Notes: generated by a model from the letters alone, not told the origin. 25,888 nt of DNA from Microbacteriaceae bacterium (GCA_003454135.1 DMKW01000273.1:1-25888), one strand, 5' to 3'. Counted from the stretch's first letter, positions 7,886 through 14,256 are shown. Program-made: numbers and translations.

Positions 7886-8086
7886 ATGGCCGAGATACGG
7901 AGCGCTCAGCGGGCGGCGTTGACAGCGGCGATCAGTTCCGTCGCGCAGAATCTGGCGAGCAAGGACGGCGAGAACACGGAGCACGACCGTGCGCTGGTCG
8001 ACCTGACGGCAGCCATCCTGGGGCTCCACAAGTCCGAAGTGGCGGGAAAGATCCTTTCGCCGAAGTCCCCGCTCGAGTTCGAGTGA
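7886..8086 (+). CDS. Hypothetical small soluble protein
   Basis: 66 residues, start ATG 7886 with AGAGG just upstream and a longer AAAGGAGAG at 7868-7876. The sequence is alanine-rich and amphipathic (AQRAALTAAISSVAQNLASKDG, then ALVDLTAAILGLHKSEVAGKIL), so it is probably a short helical protein. It has no membrane segment and no motif I recognise. Codon use fits the neighbours. It stands alone between a divergent membrane-protein gene and an SDR remnant. Confidence 0.6.
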   Translation: MAEIRSAQRAALTAAISSVAQNLASKDGENTEHDRALVDLTAAILGLHKSEVAGKILSPKSPLEFE

Positions 8087-8123
8087 TCGAAGGGCAGCAC
8101 CGCGTCCACCGACTCACGTCGGT

Positions 8124-8174
8124 CTAGAGCCCGAATCCGCCGTCCGACGTCAGGACCTGACCGACGATCCATCG
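8124..8174 (-). pseudogene. C-terminal fragment of a short-chain dehydrogenase/reductase
   Basis: On the minus strand these 17 codons read RWIVGQVLTSDGGFGL and then TAG, the standard end of classical SDR enzymes (R-W-I-T-G-Q-x-L-x-x-D-G-G-F-x-L). Upstream of it (rightward) the frame is not SDR-like, so only the last ~16-18 residues remain. It sits in the 134-bp gap between two intact small genes and has no start. A clear relic of a deleted gene. Confidence 0.65.
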
Positions 8175-8220
8175 GCCTTCGCACCTAGGCAGACAGCCGT
8201 TCGCGCAGGAGACTTGACGC

Positions 8221-8700
8221 ATGTCGCCGACTCGAAAGTTCGGTTACGCACTTGCCGTCGTGATCAACGCGGCCATTCTCTATGCCATCAACGTGTGGCC
8301 GGGCTGGCAAGCCCTTCCCTTCCTCACCGATGACACGCGCCTGGTGCTGGACATCGTGGACATTTCCCTGGTCGCCGGGATGATCGTGAACGCTGTCTTC
8401 CTGGTGTCCGACCGAACGTGGGTGAAGGCGCTTGGCGATCTGGTCACCGTGGCGATCGGTCTGGCTGTCCTCGTGCGGATCTGGCAGGTGTTCCCGTTCG
8501 ATTTTCCGGACGCCTCGTTCGACTGGGCATTGCTCGTTCGCGTCGTCCTGGTCATAGCAATGGTCGGCTCAGCCATTGGCATCGTCGTGCAGTTCGTGAC
8601 GCTGATACGCAGTCTCCTCGGCTACGGCGGGCCACCTCCGAACCACCGCGCTGATCCAAGCCCAGCCCGACGGCGGTTCAACCAGCCTGGCCGCGGATGA
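8221..8700 (+). CDS. Four-helix integral membrane protein, function unknown
   Basis: 159 residues from ATG 8221, with CAGGAG about 10 bp upstream. Four membrane helices are visible: around residues 7-25 (YALAVVINAAILYAINVW), 43-62 (LDIVDISLVAGMIVNAVFLV), 70-90 (LGDLVTVAIGLAVLVRIWQVF) and 103-128 (ALLVRVVLVIAMVGSAIGIVVQFVTL). A short basic, proline-rich tail follows. I do not recognise a named family; similar small membrane proteins are common in Microbacteriaceae. Its 3' end overlaps the convergent frameshifted gene by 23 bp. Confidence 0.75.
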   Translation: MSPTRKFGYALAVVINAAILYAINVWPGWQALPFLTDDTRLVLDIVDISLVAGMIVNAVFLVSDRTWVKALGDLVTVAIGLAVLVRIWQVFPFDFPDASFDWALLVRVVLVIAMVGSAIGIVVQFVTLIRSLLGYGGPPPNHRADPSPARRRFNQPGRG

Positions 8701-9102
8701 TCGCCTCGGCTGCCGCGATCGCGAGGCCTCTCGCGGGGATCCGATCAGCCACCGTGGCCTGTTGCGCTCGCACTTCGATGACGTTGCCGTGAAGGCTCAA
8801 GCCCAGGGTGCACAGCCGGTTCTCAATGCAGGAGAGGATGGCCACATCGGAGGCGCTGAGGCCGGCGAGGTTCACGGACTCGGCTGAATCTCCGGCTGGC
8901 AGGTTGTCCCTGGCGTCGGCGGGCATCCAGCCGCCGCCGTTGACCGCGGCGAGAGCCAGTGGGCTCTGGAATGCGCTGGTCGTCGTGTCGTCCCCGGCCG
9001 CGCATTGAGCGCACCGACCTGGGCCAGGGCCACCTCTTCTTGAGAATCCGTGGCCACCAGAAGTGACGAGAGTGCTCCAGCGCCCCACCGCATGATCCCC
9101 AT
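8678..9102 (-). pseudogene. Unknown gene split by a frameshift
   Basis: Two minus-strand frames join into one plausible protein of about 140 residues. The first starts at ATG 9102 with MGIMRWGAGALSSLLVATDS and runs to VGALNA near 9000. The second continues one base out of phase with AGDDTTTSAFQSPLALAA to the TGA at 8678, including NLAGLSASDVAILSCIENRL and VRAQQATVADRIPARGLAI. The switch is around 8998-9003 in a GC-rich run (gcgcggccgggg). Reading the second frame alone upstream gives an Arg/Gly-rich sequence that does not look native. Either a pseudogene or a sequencing/assembly slip. Family unknown. Confidence 0.55.
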
Positions 9103-9187
9103 TTCGACACCGGAGCAGCGAGACGCGGCGCGGCGCAGGGCTCCTGAACGACACGTGCTCTGCCAAAGCGCCCCCCGCCAGCTCGAC

Positions 9188-9202
9188 TATTCTGGGGAGG
9201 TG
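9188..9202 (+). promoter_or_regulatory. -10 element for a probably leaderless yjdM transcript
   Basis: TATTCT (9188-9193) fits the actinobacterial TANNNT -10 box and ends 6 nt before the GTG at 9200, the spacing expected if transcription starts at the first base of the start codon. GGGGAG lies between but touches the GTG, so it cannot act as a normally spaced ribosome site. Leaderless expression is the simplest reading. Confidence 0.5.
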
Positions 9203-9550
9203 AATGAGACCCTGCCGCCGTGTCCCGAATGCTCCAGCGAACTCACCTACGAGATGGGTGCTCTCCTCGTTTGCCCTCTCTGCGGGCACGAATGGGCAGG
9301 CGAGCCGGCTGAAGAGGCCGAGGAATCAGGTGCACCAGTCATCAAGGATGCGCACGGCACCGTCCTCGTCGACGGCGACAACGTGACCGTGATCAGGGAC
9401 CTCAAGATCAAGGGAAGCTCCACCGTGATCAAGGTGGGCACGAAGGTGCGCGGCATCCGCCTGGTGAATGGCGTCGGCGACCACGACATTGACTGCCGGG
9501 TGGAAGGCGTCTCCATGCAGCTGAAGTCCAGTGTGGTGAAGAAGGTCTAA
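9200..9550 (+). CDS. yjdM: YjdM/PhnA-type zinc-ribbon protein
   Basis: 116 residues. The N-terminal zinc ribbon CPEC...CPLC (ETLPPCPECSSELTYEMG, LLVCPLCGHEW) is followed by the PhnA core VIKDAHGTVLVDGDNVTVI, DLKIKGSSTVIKVGTKV and GDHDIDCRVEGVSMQLKS, complete to the final KKV. Historically named for the E. coli phosphonate region, but no phn genes are here and the biochemical role of the family is unresolved. Start GTG 9200 gives the standard VNETLPPCP opening; upstream in-frame residues to 9050 are not family-like. Its TAA overlaps the stop of the convergent 68-residue gene. Confidence 0.9.
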   Translation: MNETLPPCPECSSELTYEMGALLVCPLCGHEWAGEPAEEAEESGAPVIKDAHGTVLVDGDNVTVIRDLKIKGSSTVIKVGTKVRGIRLVNGVGDHDIDCRVEGVSMQLKSSVVKKV

Positions 9551-9753
9551 CTCTCGCCGTTGAGTGACGTGGCGATCGCGGTCGTCCACGCCCAGCACAG
9601 CACAAGGAATCGCCCCACGATGACCCAGTCGTAGCGGCCGGCAACGACCATGCCGACGACGGCGAATGCTGCCGCGCCCACGAGCATGAACGAGCCCACC
9701 CAGTTGCCCGCAAACTCCCCGTGCACGACCGCTATGTGGATGCGCTGTGCCAT
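9547..9753 (-). CDS. Small membrane protein, two helices
   Basis: 68 residues from ATG 9753 to TAG 9549-9547. Hydrophobic segments at about residues 20-38 (SFMLVGAAAFAVVGMVVAG) and 43-62 (WVIVGRFLVLCWAWTTAIAT) predict a two-pass protein. Third-position GC matches real genes nearby. No ribosome site is visible. The stop overlaps the yjdM stop on the other strand, so the two transcripts converge with no spacer. No family recognised. Confidence 0.6.
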   Translation of the reverse strand: MAQRIHIAVVHGEFAGNWVGSFMLVGAAAFAVVGMVVAGRYDWVIVGRFLVLCWAWTTAIATSLNGES

Positions 9754-9786
9754 GCTGTCAAAAACAATGATCGGGGGCCCTCATTG

Positions 9787-10398
9787 GTGCGTGACCACGG
9801 CGACGACGCCTATTCGCGGGCGCGACGGGATCCGGCCTTTCTCGAGGCGGTGCGGAAGGCCTATGCGGGGCGACGGGACGTGCTCAACGCCCTGTGGTGG
9901 ATGTCCCATCCCGCGGAAGCCGCACCGGATGGCACGCCCTCCCCGATTGACCAGCTGCGTGATCTTCAGCATCGCGTCTTCTCCGCGGACGGCGACTCCG
10001 CCGGCGATCCGCACGCCATCCTCGCGATCCGTGACCTCGAGGCAGAATTATCCGCGGAACGTGAAGCGATCACGGCAGCCGTCCAAGCGGCGGACGCGGG
10101 GCGAGACGGACATTACTTCCCGTCTCGTACCCCCGTCGAAACCGCCGTCGGGTCGGCGATCCCGGATGAGCCTGGGTTCGCGTGGACGGCCGAAGAAACG
10201 GTCCTTCCTTCCGAGGGACGCACTCGGAACCTGCTCGTCATTCTCGGCATCGTTGCCGCACTGGCTGCCGGCTTCGTTGTCGGCACCCAGGTGAGTGTCG
10301 GGCGTCACCCCGGGAGACGCACAACACACCGGTCGAATCCGCTGGTGACTCTTGCGCTGCTCGAAACAGCCGCCAAACGATCGCGCCGCAGCAGCTGA
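9787..10398 (+). CDS. Membrane-anchored protein of unknown function, 3' end probably eroded
   Basis: About 203 residues from GTG 9787 (GGGGG about 8 bp upstream). The frame is open to GTG 9721, but that stretch lies antisense over the start of the 68-residue gene and has poor codon use, so the shorter start is preferred. An acidic soluble domain (ARRDPAFLEAVRKAYAG, LNALWWMSHPAE, PIDQLRDLQHRVFSADG, AILAIRDLEAELSAEREAI) leads to one C-terminal membrane helix (LLVILGIVAALAAGFVVG). After the helix this frame becomes Arg-rich, while other frames hold more natural stretches (ETHNTPVESAGDS; KQPPNDRAAAAEK), so frameshifts around 10290-10370 are likely. Next to it are an MFS relic and an IS remnant. 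Confidence 0.55.
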   Translation: MRDHGDDAYSRARRDPAFLEAVRKAYAGRRDVLNALWWMSHPAEAAPDGTPSPIDQLRDLQHRVFSADGDSAGDPHAILAIRDLEAELSAEREAITAAVQAADAGRDGHYFPSRTPVETAVGSAIPDEPGFAWTAEETVLPSEGRTRNLLVILGIVAALAAGFVVGTQVSVGRHPGRRTTHRSNPLVTLALLETAAKRSRRSS

Positions 10399-10451
10399 AA
10401 AGCGCGCCGCTCGAGGCGTATCAGCAGAGCCGCGCGACTCAGGTTCGTGAT

Positions 10452-10634
10452 TCACAGGATGGCCCGGCGGTCGACGCGATCGACGTACACGCCAACCGTA
10501 ACCACCACGATCAGGCGCACGGCCGAATACATGGCGGCGAGGCCCGCAATGAGAAATGCGTCTTTCGTCAATGATGTTGCCAGCAGCGGTATTGCAACGA
10601 AGACGACTCCGTCGCTCAGATTCGCCGCGGCTGT
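10452..10634 (-). pseudogene. MFS transporter fragment cut at both ends
   Basis: The minus strand reads AAANLSDGVVFVAIPLLA, then LIAGLAAMYSAVRLIVVV and VGVYVDRVDRRAIL before TGA. This is helices 1-2 and the cytoplasmic loop of an MFS exporter of the EntS/multidrug type (usual form S-N-L-G-D-G-V, then G-x-x-V-D-R-x-D-R-R). The first ~12 residues and about 340 C-terminal residues are missing. The right edge fuses to the truncated transposase gene near 10630. Non-functional relic. Confidence 0.65.
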
Positions 10635-11420
10635 TTGAAGGTCTCGAAGCACCGCTCGATCACGTTGCGACGTTTGTAAGCCTCTTTGTCCAGGCCGGGT
10701 GGTCGGCCTCCACTTTTGCCGCGGCGTTTACGATTGGCGATCTGGTCTGACTTCTCGGGAATGACGGCCTTGATACCCCGCACTCGGAGCATTTTGCGGT
10801 TCGCTTTCGAGGAATAGGCTTTGTCCCCCATGGCCCGGAAGGGCGTCGTCCGGGGCCGCCCGCCGCCGAGGCGTGGCACACGCAGGCTCCCGAGCACCTC
10901 GGGGAACATGGGCGAGTCGCCGCCCTGACCCGGACCCAAGAGAAGAACCAGCGGGCGCAGGTTCCCGTCGCACAAGGCGTGGATCTTCGTGGTTAATCCG
11001 CCCCGGGACCGGCCAATCGCGTGGTCAGCGGGTTCCTCGAGCAGATTCGTGTAATTCGATAAGGCCCCCCGTGGTGCGCTTCATGTTCGTGCCATGTTGA
11101 TGGGCGCGATTGACCGTGGAGTCCACTGAGACTTCCCACTCGATCAGCCCAGCCGCATCAGCCTGCGACAACAGGCGAGTAAGAATCACATCCCAGGTGC
11201 CATCACCACTGAAACGCCGATGGCGCTTCCATACCGTCTTCCACGAACCGAAACACTCCGGCAAATCCCGCCACGGGATCCCCGCCCGAAACCGGTAAAT
11301 GATGCCCTCAATCACGCGCCGGTGATCCTGAAACGGGCGCCCCGGACGCCCCATGGACGAAGGCATCAACGGCTCGATTCGAGCCCACTCAACGTCAGAC
11401 AACACCGCAATACGAGACAT
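10616..11420 (-). CDS. IS5-type DDE transposase, two frames, C-terminus truncated
   Basis: The first frame starts at ATG 11420 (MSRIAVLSDVEWARIEPLMP), carries GRPGRPFQDHRRVIEGIIYR and the first catalytic Asp in VSVDSTVNRAHQHGTNMKR, and stops at 11025. The second frame enters near the G6 run (complement of 11065-11070) and continues LLEEPADHAIGRSRGGLTTK, GPGQGGDSPMF, GDKAYSSKANRK (second Asp) and RRNVIERCFETFKQ (Glu), ending at TGA 10616. Two-frame organisation is usual for IS5-family (IS427-like) elements and probably needs ribosomal frameshifting. A normal copy continues some 25-35 residues past FKQ; here the protein ends in PRRI from foreign DNA. Likely inactive. Confidence 0.8.
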
Positions 11421-11467
11421 TCCTCAAGTCTGCCAAACAGCATCTCAATGAGTTAGGAGACACGCCC
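10630..11467 (-). mobile_element. Truncated IS5-family (IS427-like) insertion sequence
   Basis: About 840 bp. The transposase-start end is intact: the terminus gggcgtgtctcctaa (complement of 11453-11467) lies 47 bp before the transposase ATG. The other end is missing: transposase homology stops at the FKQ codons near 10631-10639 and MFS sequence begins at once, with no matching inverted terminus found. The element is therefore one-ended and immobile by itself. The intact end touches the stop codon of the cupin gene. Confidence 0.75.
11453..11467 (-). repeat. Single remaining terminal inverted repeat of the IS element
   Basis: ttaggagacacgccc on the + strand, i.e. gggcgtgtctcctaa read into the element. 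This matches the GGG-type termini common in actinobacterial IS5-family elements (from memory). CTAG follows directly and could contain target-site bases. No partner copy is seen near 10630. Confidence 0.55.
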
Positions 11468-11946
11468 TAGAACGGGGGCGGCCCGAGGATCTCGACCGCA
11501 CCAGGCTCCATCGCCGCCGCCTCGCGGACTCGGTCCAAGTCAATGGGCGGGGGCGCCTCACCTGGGATGGCGGGGTTGCTGGCGTGGCGGTAGAAGGCCT
11601 CGCCACCTCCGGGGGTCTGCAGGCACAGCATCCGCATCTGCGTCGAGGTCACCATGAACGCGTGTGGGATGCCACGGGGGATGATCGCGATGCCACCGGC
11701 GTGCAGTGGTCGTTTCTCTCCGTCGACGTAAAGTATGATCTCACCTTCGAGGATGTAGAGCGTCTCGTCCGCACCCGGGTGCCGGTGCAGTACCGTCACC
11801 TTTCCAGCGTCCTCAAGATCCTCGAACATCAGGAACGCCCCTCCGGTCTCACTCTCGGTGGCTTTCCATGTCTGCAATCCGCCACCGCAGAACCAACGTT
11901 GTTCACCCTCATCACTCTCGCGCACCGTGACAGCCTGCGTTTTCAT
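11467..11946 (-). CDS. Cupin-domain protein (quercetin dioxygenase-like single cupin)
   Basis: 159 residues from ATG 11946, preceded by GAAGGA at good spacing; a frame open to 12234 overlaps the divergent regulator and is rejected. Cupin motif 1 is complete (GKVTVLHRHPGADETLYILEG: two His and one Glu as metal ligands) and motif 2 follows (GGIAIIPRGIPHAF, third His). One small beta-barrel, cytoplasmic; relatives include quercetin 2,3-dioxygenase-like enzymes and sensor-like cupins. The substrate is unknown. It is divergent from a TetR gene with a dyad between them, so it is probably the regulated target. The IS end coincides with its stop codon, so the native C-terminus could have been altered there. 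Confidence 0.88.
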   Translation of the reverse strand: MKTQAVTVRESDEGEQRWFCGGGLQTWKATESETGGAFLMFEDLEDAGKVTVLHRHPGADETLYILEGEIILYVDGEKRPLHAGGIAIIPRGIPHAFMVTSTQMRMLCLQTPGGGEAFYRHASNPAIPGEAPPPIDLDRVREAAAMEPGAVEILGPPPF

Positions 11947-11967
11947 GACGTCCTTCTTCCAAATTTC

Positions 11968-12004
11968 ATGGTCCTTCAGTCCTATAACGACACTAAGGTA
12001 CCAT
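11968..12004. promoter_or_regulatory. Dyad operator between cupin and TetR genes
   Basis: atggtccttcagt (11968-11980) faces actaaggtaccat (11992-12004); 10 of 13 symmetric pairs match around a centre at 11986. TATAAC (11983-11988) in the centre is a good -10 for the tetR side. The dyad covers the whole core of the 56-bp divergent region and ends on the tetR ATG, as expected for an autoregulating TetR repressor. Confidence 0.55.
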
Positions 12005-12626
12005 GTGTAGCATGTCAATACCCTACGAACGGTCTGGACGCACTCGGCAGAAGCTGCGCACGCGTAACGAACTGATCGCCGCAGCGCGCACGCTTGTGGC
12101 TCAAGGCGGATCGGCGCCCACTGTCGAGGATGCAGCCGCTGCGGCATCCATCTCACGCACGACCGCCTACAGGTACTTTCCCAATCAGAAGGCACTACTT
12201 GTCGCTGCTCATCCAGAGACGGAGATGACAACACTCCTGCCGCCCGACATCGGCATCGACCCGGAGACTCGACTCCATGCTGCCGTCAAGGCCTTTACCC
12301 AGATGGTGATCGAGACAGAGCATCTGCAGCGCACCATGCTGCGATTTTCTCTCGAATCGGACACCGTTCCCCGTGACCTGCCGTTGCGGAAAGGTCGGGC
12401 GATCGGGTGGTTCGAAGACGCGCTCGCCCCGCTTCGGCCTCAACTGACCGAGCCGGGCGTGCACCAGCTCGCCGTGGCCATCCGCAGCGCCGTCGGCATC
12501 GAGTCGCTCGTCTGGCTCACCGATGTCGCTGGCCTTCCCCGCGACCAGGCGACTGAGCTCATGCTGTGGGCGGCGCAGGCCCTGCTACACCACGCCCTGG
12601 CCAACGGTTTGCCGAACAGCGACTAG
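12003..12626 (+). CDS. TetR/AcrR family transcriptional regulator
   Basis: 207 residues from ATG 12003 (AAGG four bases upstream); ATG 12012 (MSIPYERSG) is an equally possible start. The N-terminal helix-turn-helix is typical: LRTRNELIAAARTLVAQGGS, PTVEDAAAAASISRTTAYRYFPNQKALL. The C-terminal ligand domain (LHAAVKAFTQMVIETEHLQR to LMLWAAQALLHHALANGL) is of normal length. It probably represses the divergent cupin gene and itself through the dyad at 11968-12004; this is inferred from the arrangement. The effector is unknown. Confidence 0.92.
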   Translation: MCSMSIPYERSGRTRQKLRTRNELIAAARTLVAQGGSAPTVEDAAAAASISRTTAYRYFPNQKALLVAAHPETEMTTLLPPDIGIDPETRLHAAVKAFTQMVIETEHLQRTMLRFSLESDTVPRDLPLRKGRAIGWFEDALAPLRPQLTEPGVHQLAVAIRSAVGIESLVWLTDVAGLPRDQATELMLWAAQALLHHALANGLPNSD

Positions 12627-12657
12627 ACGGGCACTGGTCGCAGGCATAGCCTCGGCA

Positions 12658-12676
12658 GCAGCGAAGAGTTCGCTGC
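12658..12676. repeat. 8-bp perfect hairpin after tetR
   Basis: gcagcgaa (12658-12665) and ttcgctgc (12669-12676) are exact complements with loop GAG. It lies 32 bp past the tetR stop and 22 bp before the next small gene. No T-run follows on the + strand, so it may be a weak terminator or an mRNA-stabilising stem. Confidence 0.5.
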
Positions 12677-12697
12677 AACGATGCGCGGAGGCTAACG

Positions 12698-12868
12698 ATG
12701 AGCGACGAAAAAGGCGGACCAGACAGCCCGGTGGGCGACTTGTCGGAAGAAGGGCAGACCGAGGTTGGTCCGTACCGCTCCCTCACCAATATCGAAAACA
12801 GGGAGCAGGCTGACCTTGAGGCGGTTGCGGACAAGGAAGCCGAGGGAAAATCCGGTCAGGACGAGTGA
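12698..12868 (+). CDS. Small acidic hypothetical protein (56 aa)
   Basis: ATG 12698 with CGGAGG at 12686-12691, stop TGA 12866-12868. The protein starts MSDEKGGPDSPVGDLSEEGQ, has a central VGPYRSLTNIENREQADLEA and ends EGKSGQDE. It is highly acidic and probably disordered apart from one helix, with no membrane segment. The good ribosome site and natural codon use support a real gene. Function unknown. Confidence 0.55.
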   Translation: MSDEKGGPDSPVGDLSEEGQTEVGPYRSLTNIENREQADLEAVADKEAEGKSGQDE

Positions 12869-12932
12869 GGCTCGACCCGGCGGACGAAAAGCCTTCACGT
12901 GTGGGCGCTGTCGGACAGCAGCCGCTGATTGA

Positions 12933-13115
12933 TGGAAAGCCGCGTGGGAGGCCGCGAGCATCCGCCCTGCCAGCCTCGTTGCCCGAGGGGGTAACGGTGG
13001 TCGCACGGCAGTCTCACACGCGGAGTTTTTCGCCGGCGACCGCGCGCTCCAGGAGCATGCTCTCGCCAACTTCACCCGGCGGGCGGAAGCGGGAACGCTT
13101 CGCCACACCGGATGA
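12933..13115 (+). pseudogene. Possible C-terminal gene relic, no start codon
   Basis: An open frame without any ATG/GTG/TTG reads WKAAWEAASIRPASLVARGG, then TAVSHAEFFAGDRALQEHAL and ANFTRRAEAGTLRHTG to TGA 13113-13115. The composition (F, A, E, balanced charge) looks protein-like compared with the Arg/Pro-rich other frames. I do not recognise a family. It could be the last ~60 codons of a deleted gene, or chance. It ends 10 bp from the convergent M23 gene. Confidence 0.25.
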
Positions 13116-13125
13116 GGCGACGGGC

Positions 13126-13971
13126 CTAGCCGATCCTGACGCCGCGGGCGCTCATGAACGGCACCGGGTTGACGGGAGTCCCGCCGATACGGGTTTCGAA
13201 GTGCACGTGGCAGCCGGTGGCGGAGCCAGTGGCTCCGACGAGGGCGATGCGGGAGCCGGCGGAAACGTGCTGGCCGATACCGACGAAGAGGGCCGAGCTG
13301 TGGGCGTACCCGGTCTGGATCCCATTGCCGTGGTCGATGAGGATCCAGTTGCCGTAGCTGCCTTTGTATCCGGCCTCGACGACGGTGCCGGCTGCTGCTG
13401 CGTACACAGGTCGGCCACAGACCGCGGCAATGTCGGCTCCTTTGTGGAAGGAGCTGACGCCGGAAACCGGGGCGTTGGGGCGCGCGCCGAACGGAGAACT
13501 GATCCGGCCCAATTCGGGCCGCACCCAGCCCCGGCTGATGCCGGTGATCGTGCTGGCGGTTTGGCTGGGTACGACTGCCTTGGGCTTGGGTGCCGCGGCA
13601 GACGTGTAGCCGTCCCGCTGGACGGTGATGGTGGCGCCGGCAACGGCCTTGAGGCTCTGCGCGCGCTCGGCGCGCGCTGCGTTCTGCACTGCCGGGACAG
13701 CAGAGTCCAGATTCACGGCGTAGGCCGGGACCGTAGCGGTGACCGCGAGGAGCGCCACGAAAGCCATCGCAAGGGCTCCGGATGCGCGCCGTCGGATCGA
13801 CATGGGCTTGCTGCGCTCGACCGGGGATGCCCGGGGCGGTTCGATTGGCGCGCGCTGTGCGCTGGCGTGCTGGCGAGCCTCGGCGGACTCAGCGGCGCGA
13901 AGCTCTCGACGTGAAGGAAGCGCGGCACCACGTGATTCGTCGGCTGACGAACCGATGATGCCGCTATCCAC
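13126..13971 (-). CDS. M23 family metallopeptidase (LytM/LysM-less cell-wall endopeptidase)
   Basis: 281 residues from GTG 13971. The zinc site is complete: H176 and D180 in FHKGADIAA, H257 in GCHVHFE, with H224 (GYAH) as catalytic residue. The core is preceded by RISSPFGARPNAPVSG, as in LytM domains. An N-terminal cytoplasmic stretch (LPSRRELRAAESAEARQ) leads to a membrane or signal segment at about 64-86 (GALAMAFVALLAVTATVPAYA), so the catalytic domain is exported to cut peptidoglycan cross-bridges. A shorter start at residue 57 (MSIRRRASG) is possible, but the SRRELRAAE segment is usual in this group and supports the long start. Expressed alone from an upstream region rich in dyads. Confidence 0.9.
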   Translation of the reverse strand: MDSGIIGSSADESRGAALPSRRELRAAESAEARQHASAQRAPIEPPRASPVERSKPMSIRRRASGALAMAFVALLAVTATVPAYAVNLDSAVPAVQNAARAERAQSLKAVAGATITVQRDGYTSAAAPKPKAVVPSQTASTITGISRGWVRPELGRISSPFGARPNAPVSGVSSFHKGADIAAVCGRPVYAAAAGTVVEAGYKGSYGNWILIDHGNGIQTGYAHSSALFVGIGQHVSAGSRIALVGATGSATGCHVHFETRIGGTPVNPVPFMSARGVRIG

Positions 13972-14256
13972 GGGCGCCCATCGACGCAGAGCAGGTATGG
14001 CGCAGGTAAATGGGCAGCATGAACTTCATTTCTTGTAGGCGCAGCGGAGCGCAGATGGAGGGGACTCCGGAGGAGAGGCATCCCCAGCCCGAACCAGGTC
14101 CGGGGGGAAACGGCACTCACGCGTGGGAGGAGTCCCACATTGCGGCAAGGAAGTCTTCATGACGCCAAACGCAAACTCCAAGAGGTTACCTGTGGAGTCT
14201 GAGTAAACGGTGTTTAACTCACTATTTGGCCTGGCGGACCCGAGCGCGGGGGTACT
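13972..14256. other. Non-coding upstream region of the M23 gene with several dyads
   Basis: No convincing gene is seen in these 285 bp on either strand. Structures noted: gtgggaggagtcccac (14124-14139, 6-bp stem, 4-nt loop), ACTCCA/TGGAGT (14175-14180/14193-14198) around the palindrome AGGTTACCT, and gagtaaac-ggt-gtttaactc (14201-14220). It probably holds the M23 promoter and regulatory leader. It does not show the GGGGACC/GGGGUGAAU blocks of the c-di-AMP riboswitch that precedes some actinobacterial wall-hydrolase genes. Confidence 0.4.
14175..14220. promoter_or_regulatory. Two adjacent dyads, candidate operator
   Basis: ACTCCA (14175-14180) and TGGAGT (14193-14198) enclose AGGTTACCT (14183-14191), an odd palindrome with nearly the same centre. 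Three bases on, GAGTAAAC-GGT-GTTTAACTC (14201-14220) is a palindrome with one extra base. Two symmetric sites side by side about 205-245 bp before the M23 start suggest protein binding. Confidence 0.35.

Noticed and set aside
12692..13108. Minus-strand frame over the 56-residue gene
   Set aside because: It covers the ribosome site and codons of the small acidic gene, with no start signal; the residues are not family-like.
13972..14200. c-di-AMP (ydaO) riboswitch before the M23 peptidase
   Set aside because: The context is right and a GGACC...CTGGGGATG stretch is seen near 14075-14102, but the conserved GGGGACC, GGGGUGAAU and CAGCUAACC blocks are not matched. A covariance-model search with the ydaO family would decide.
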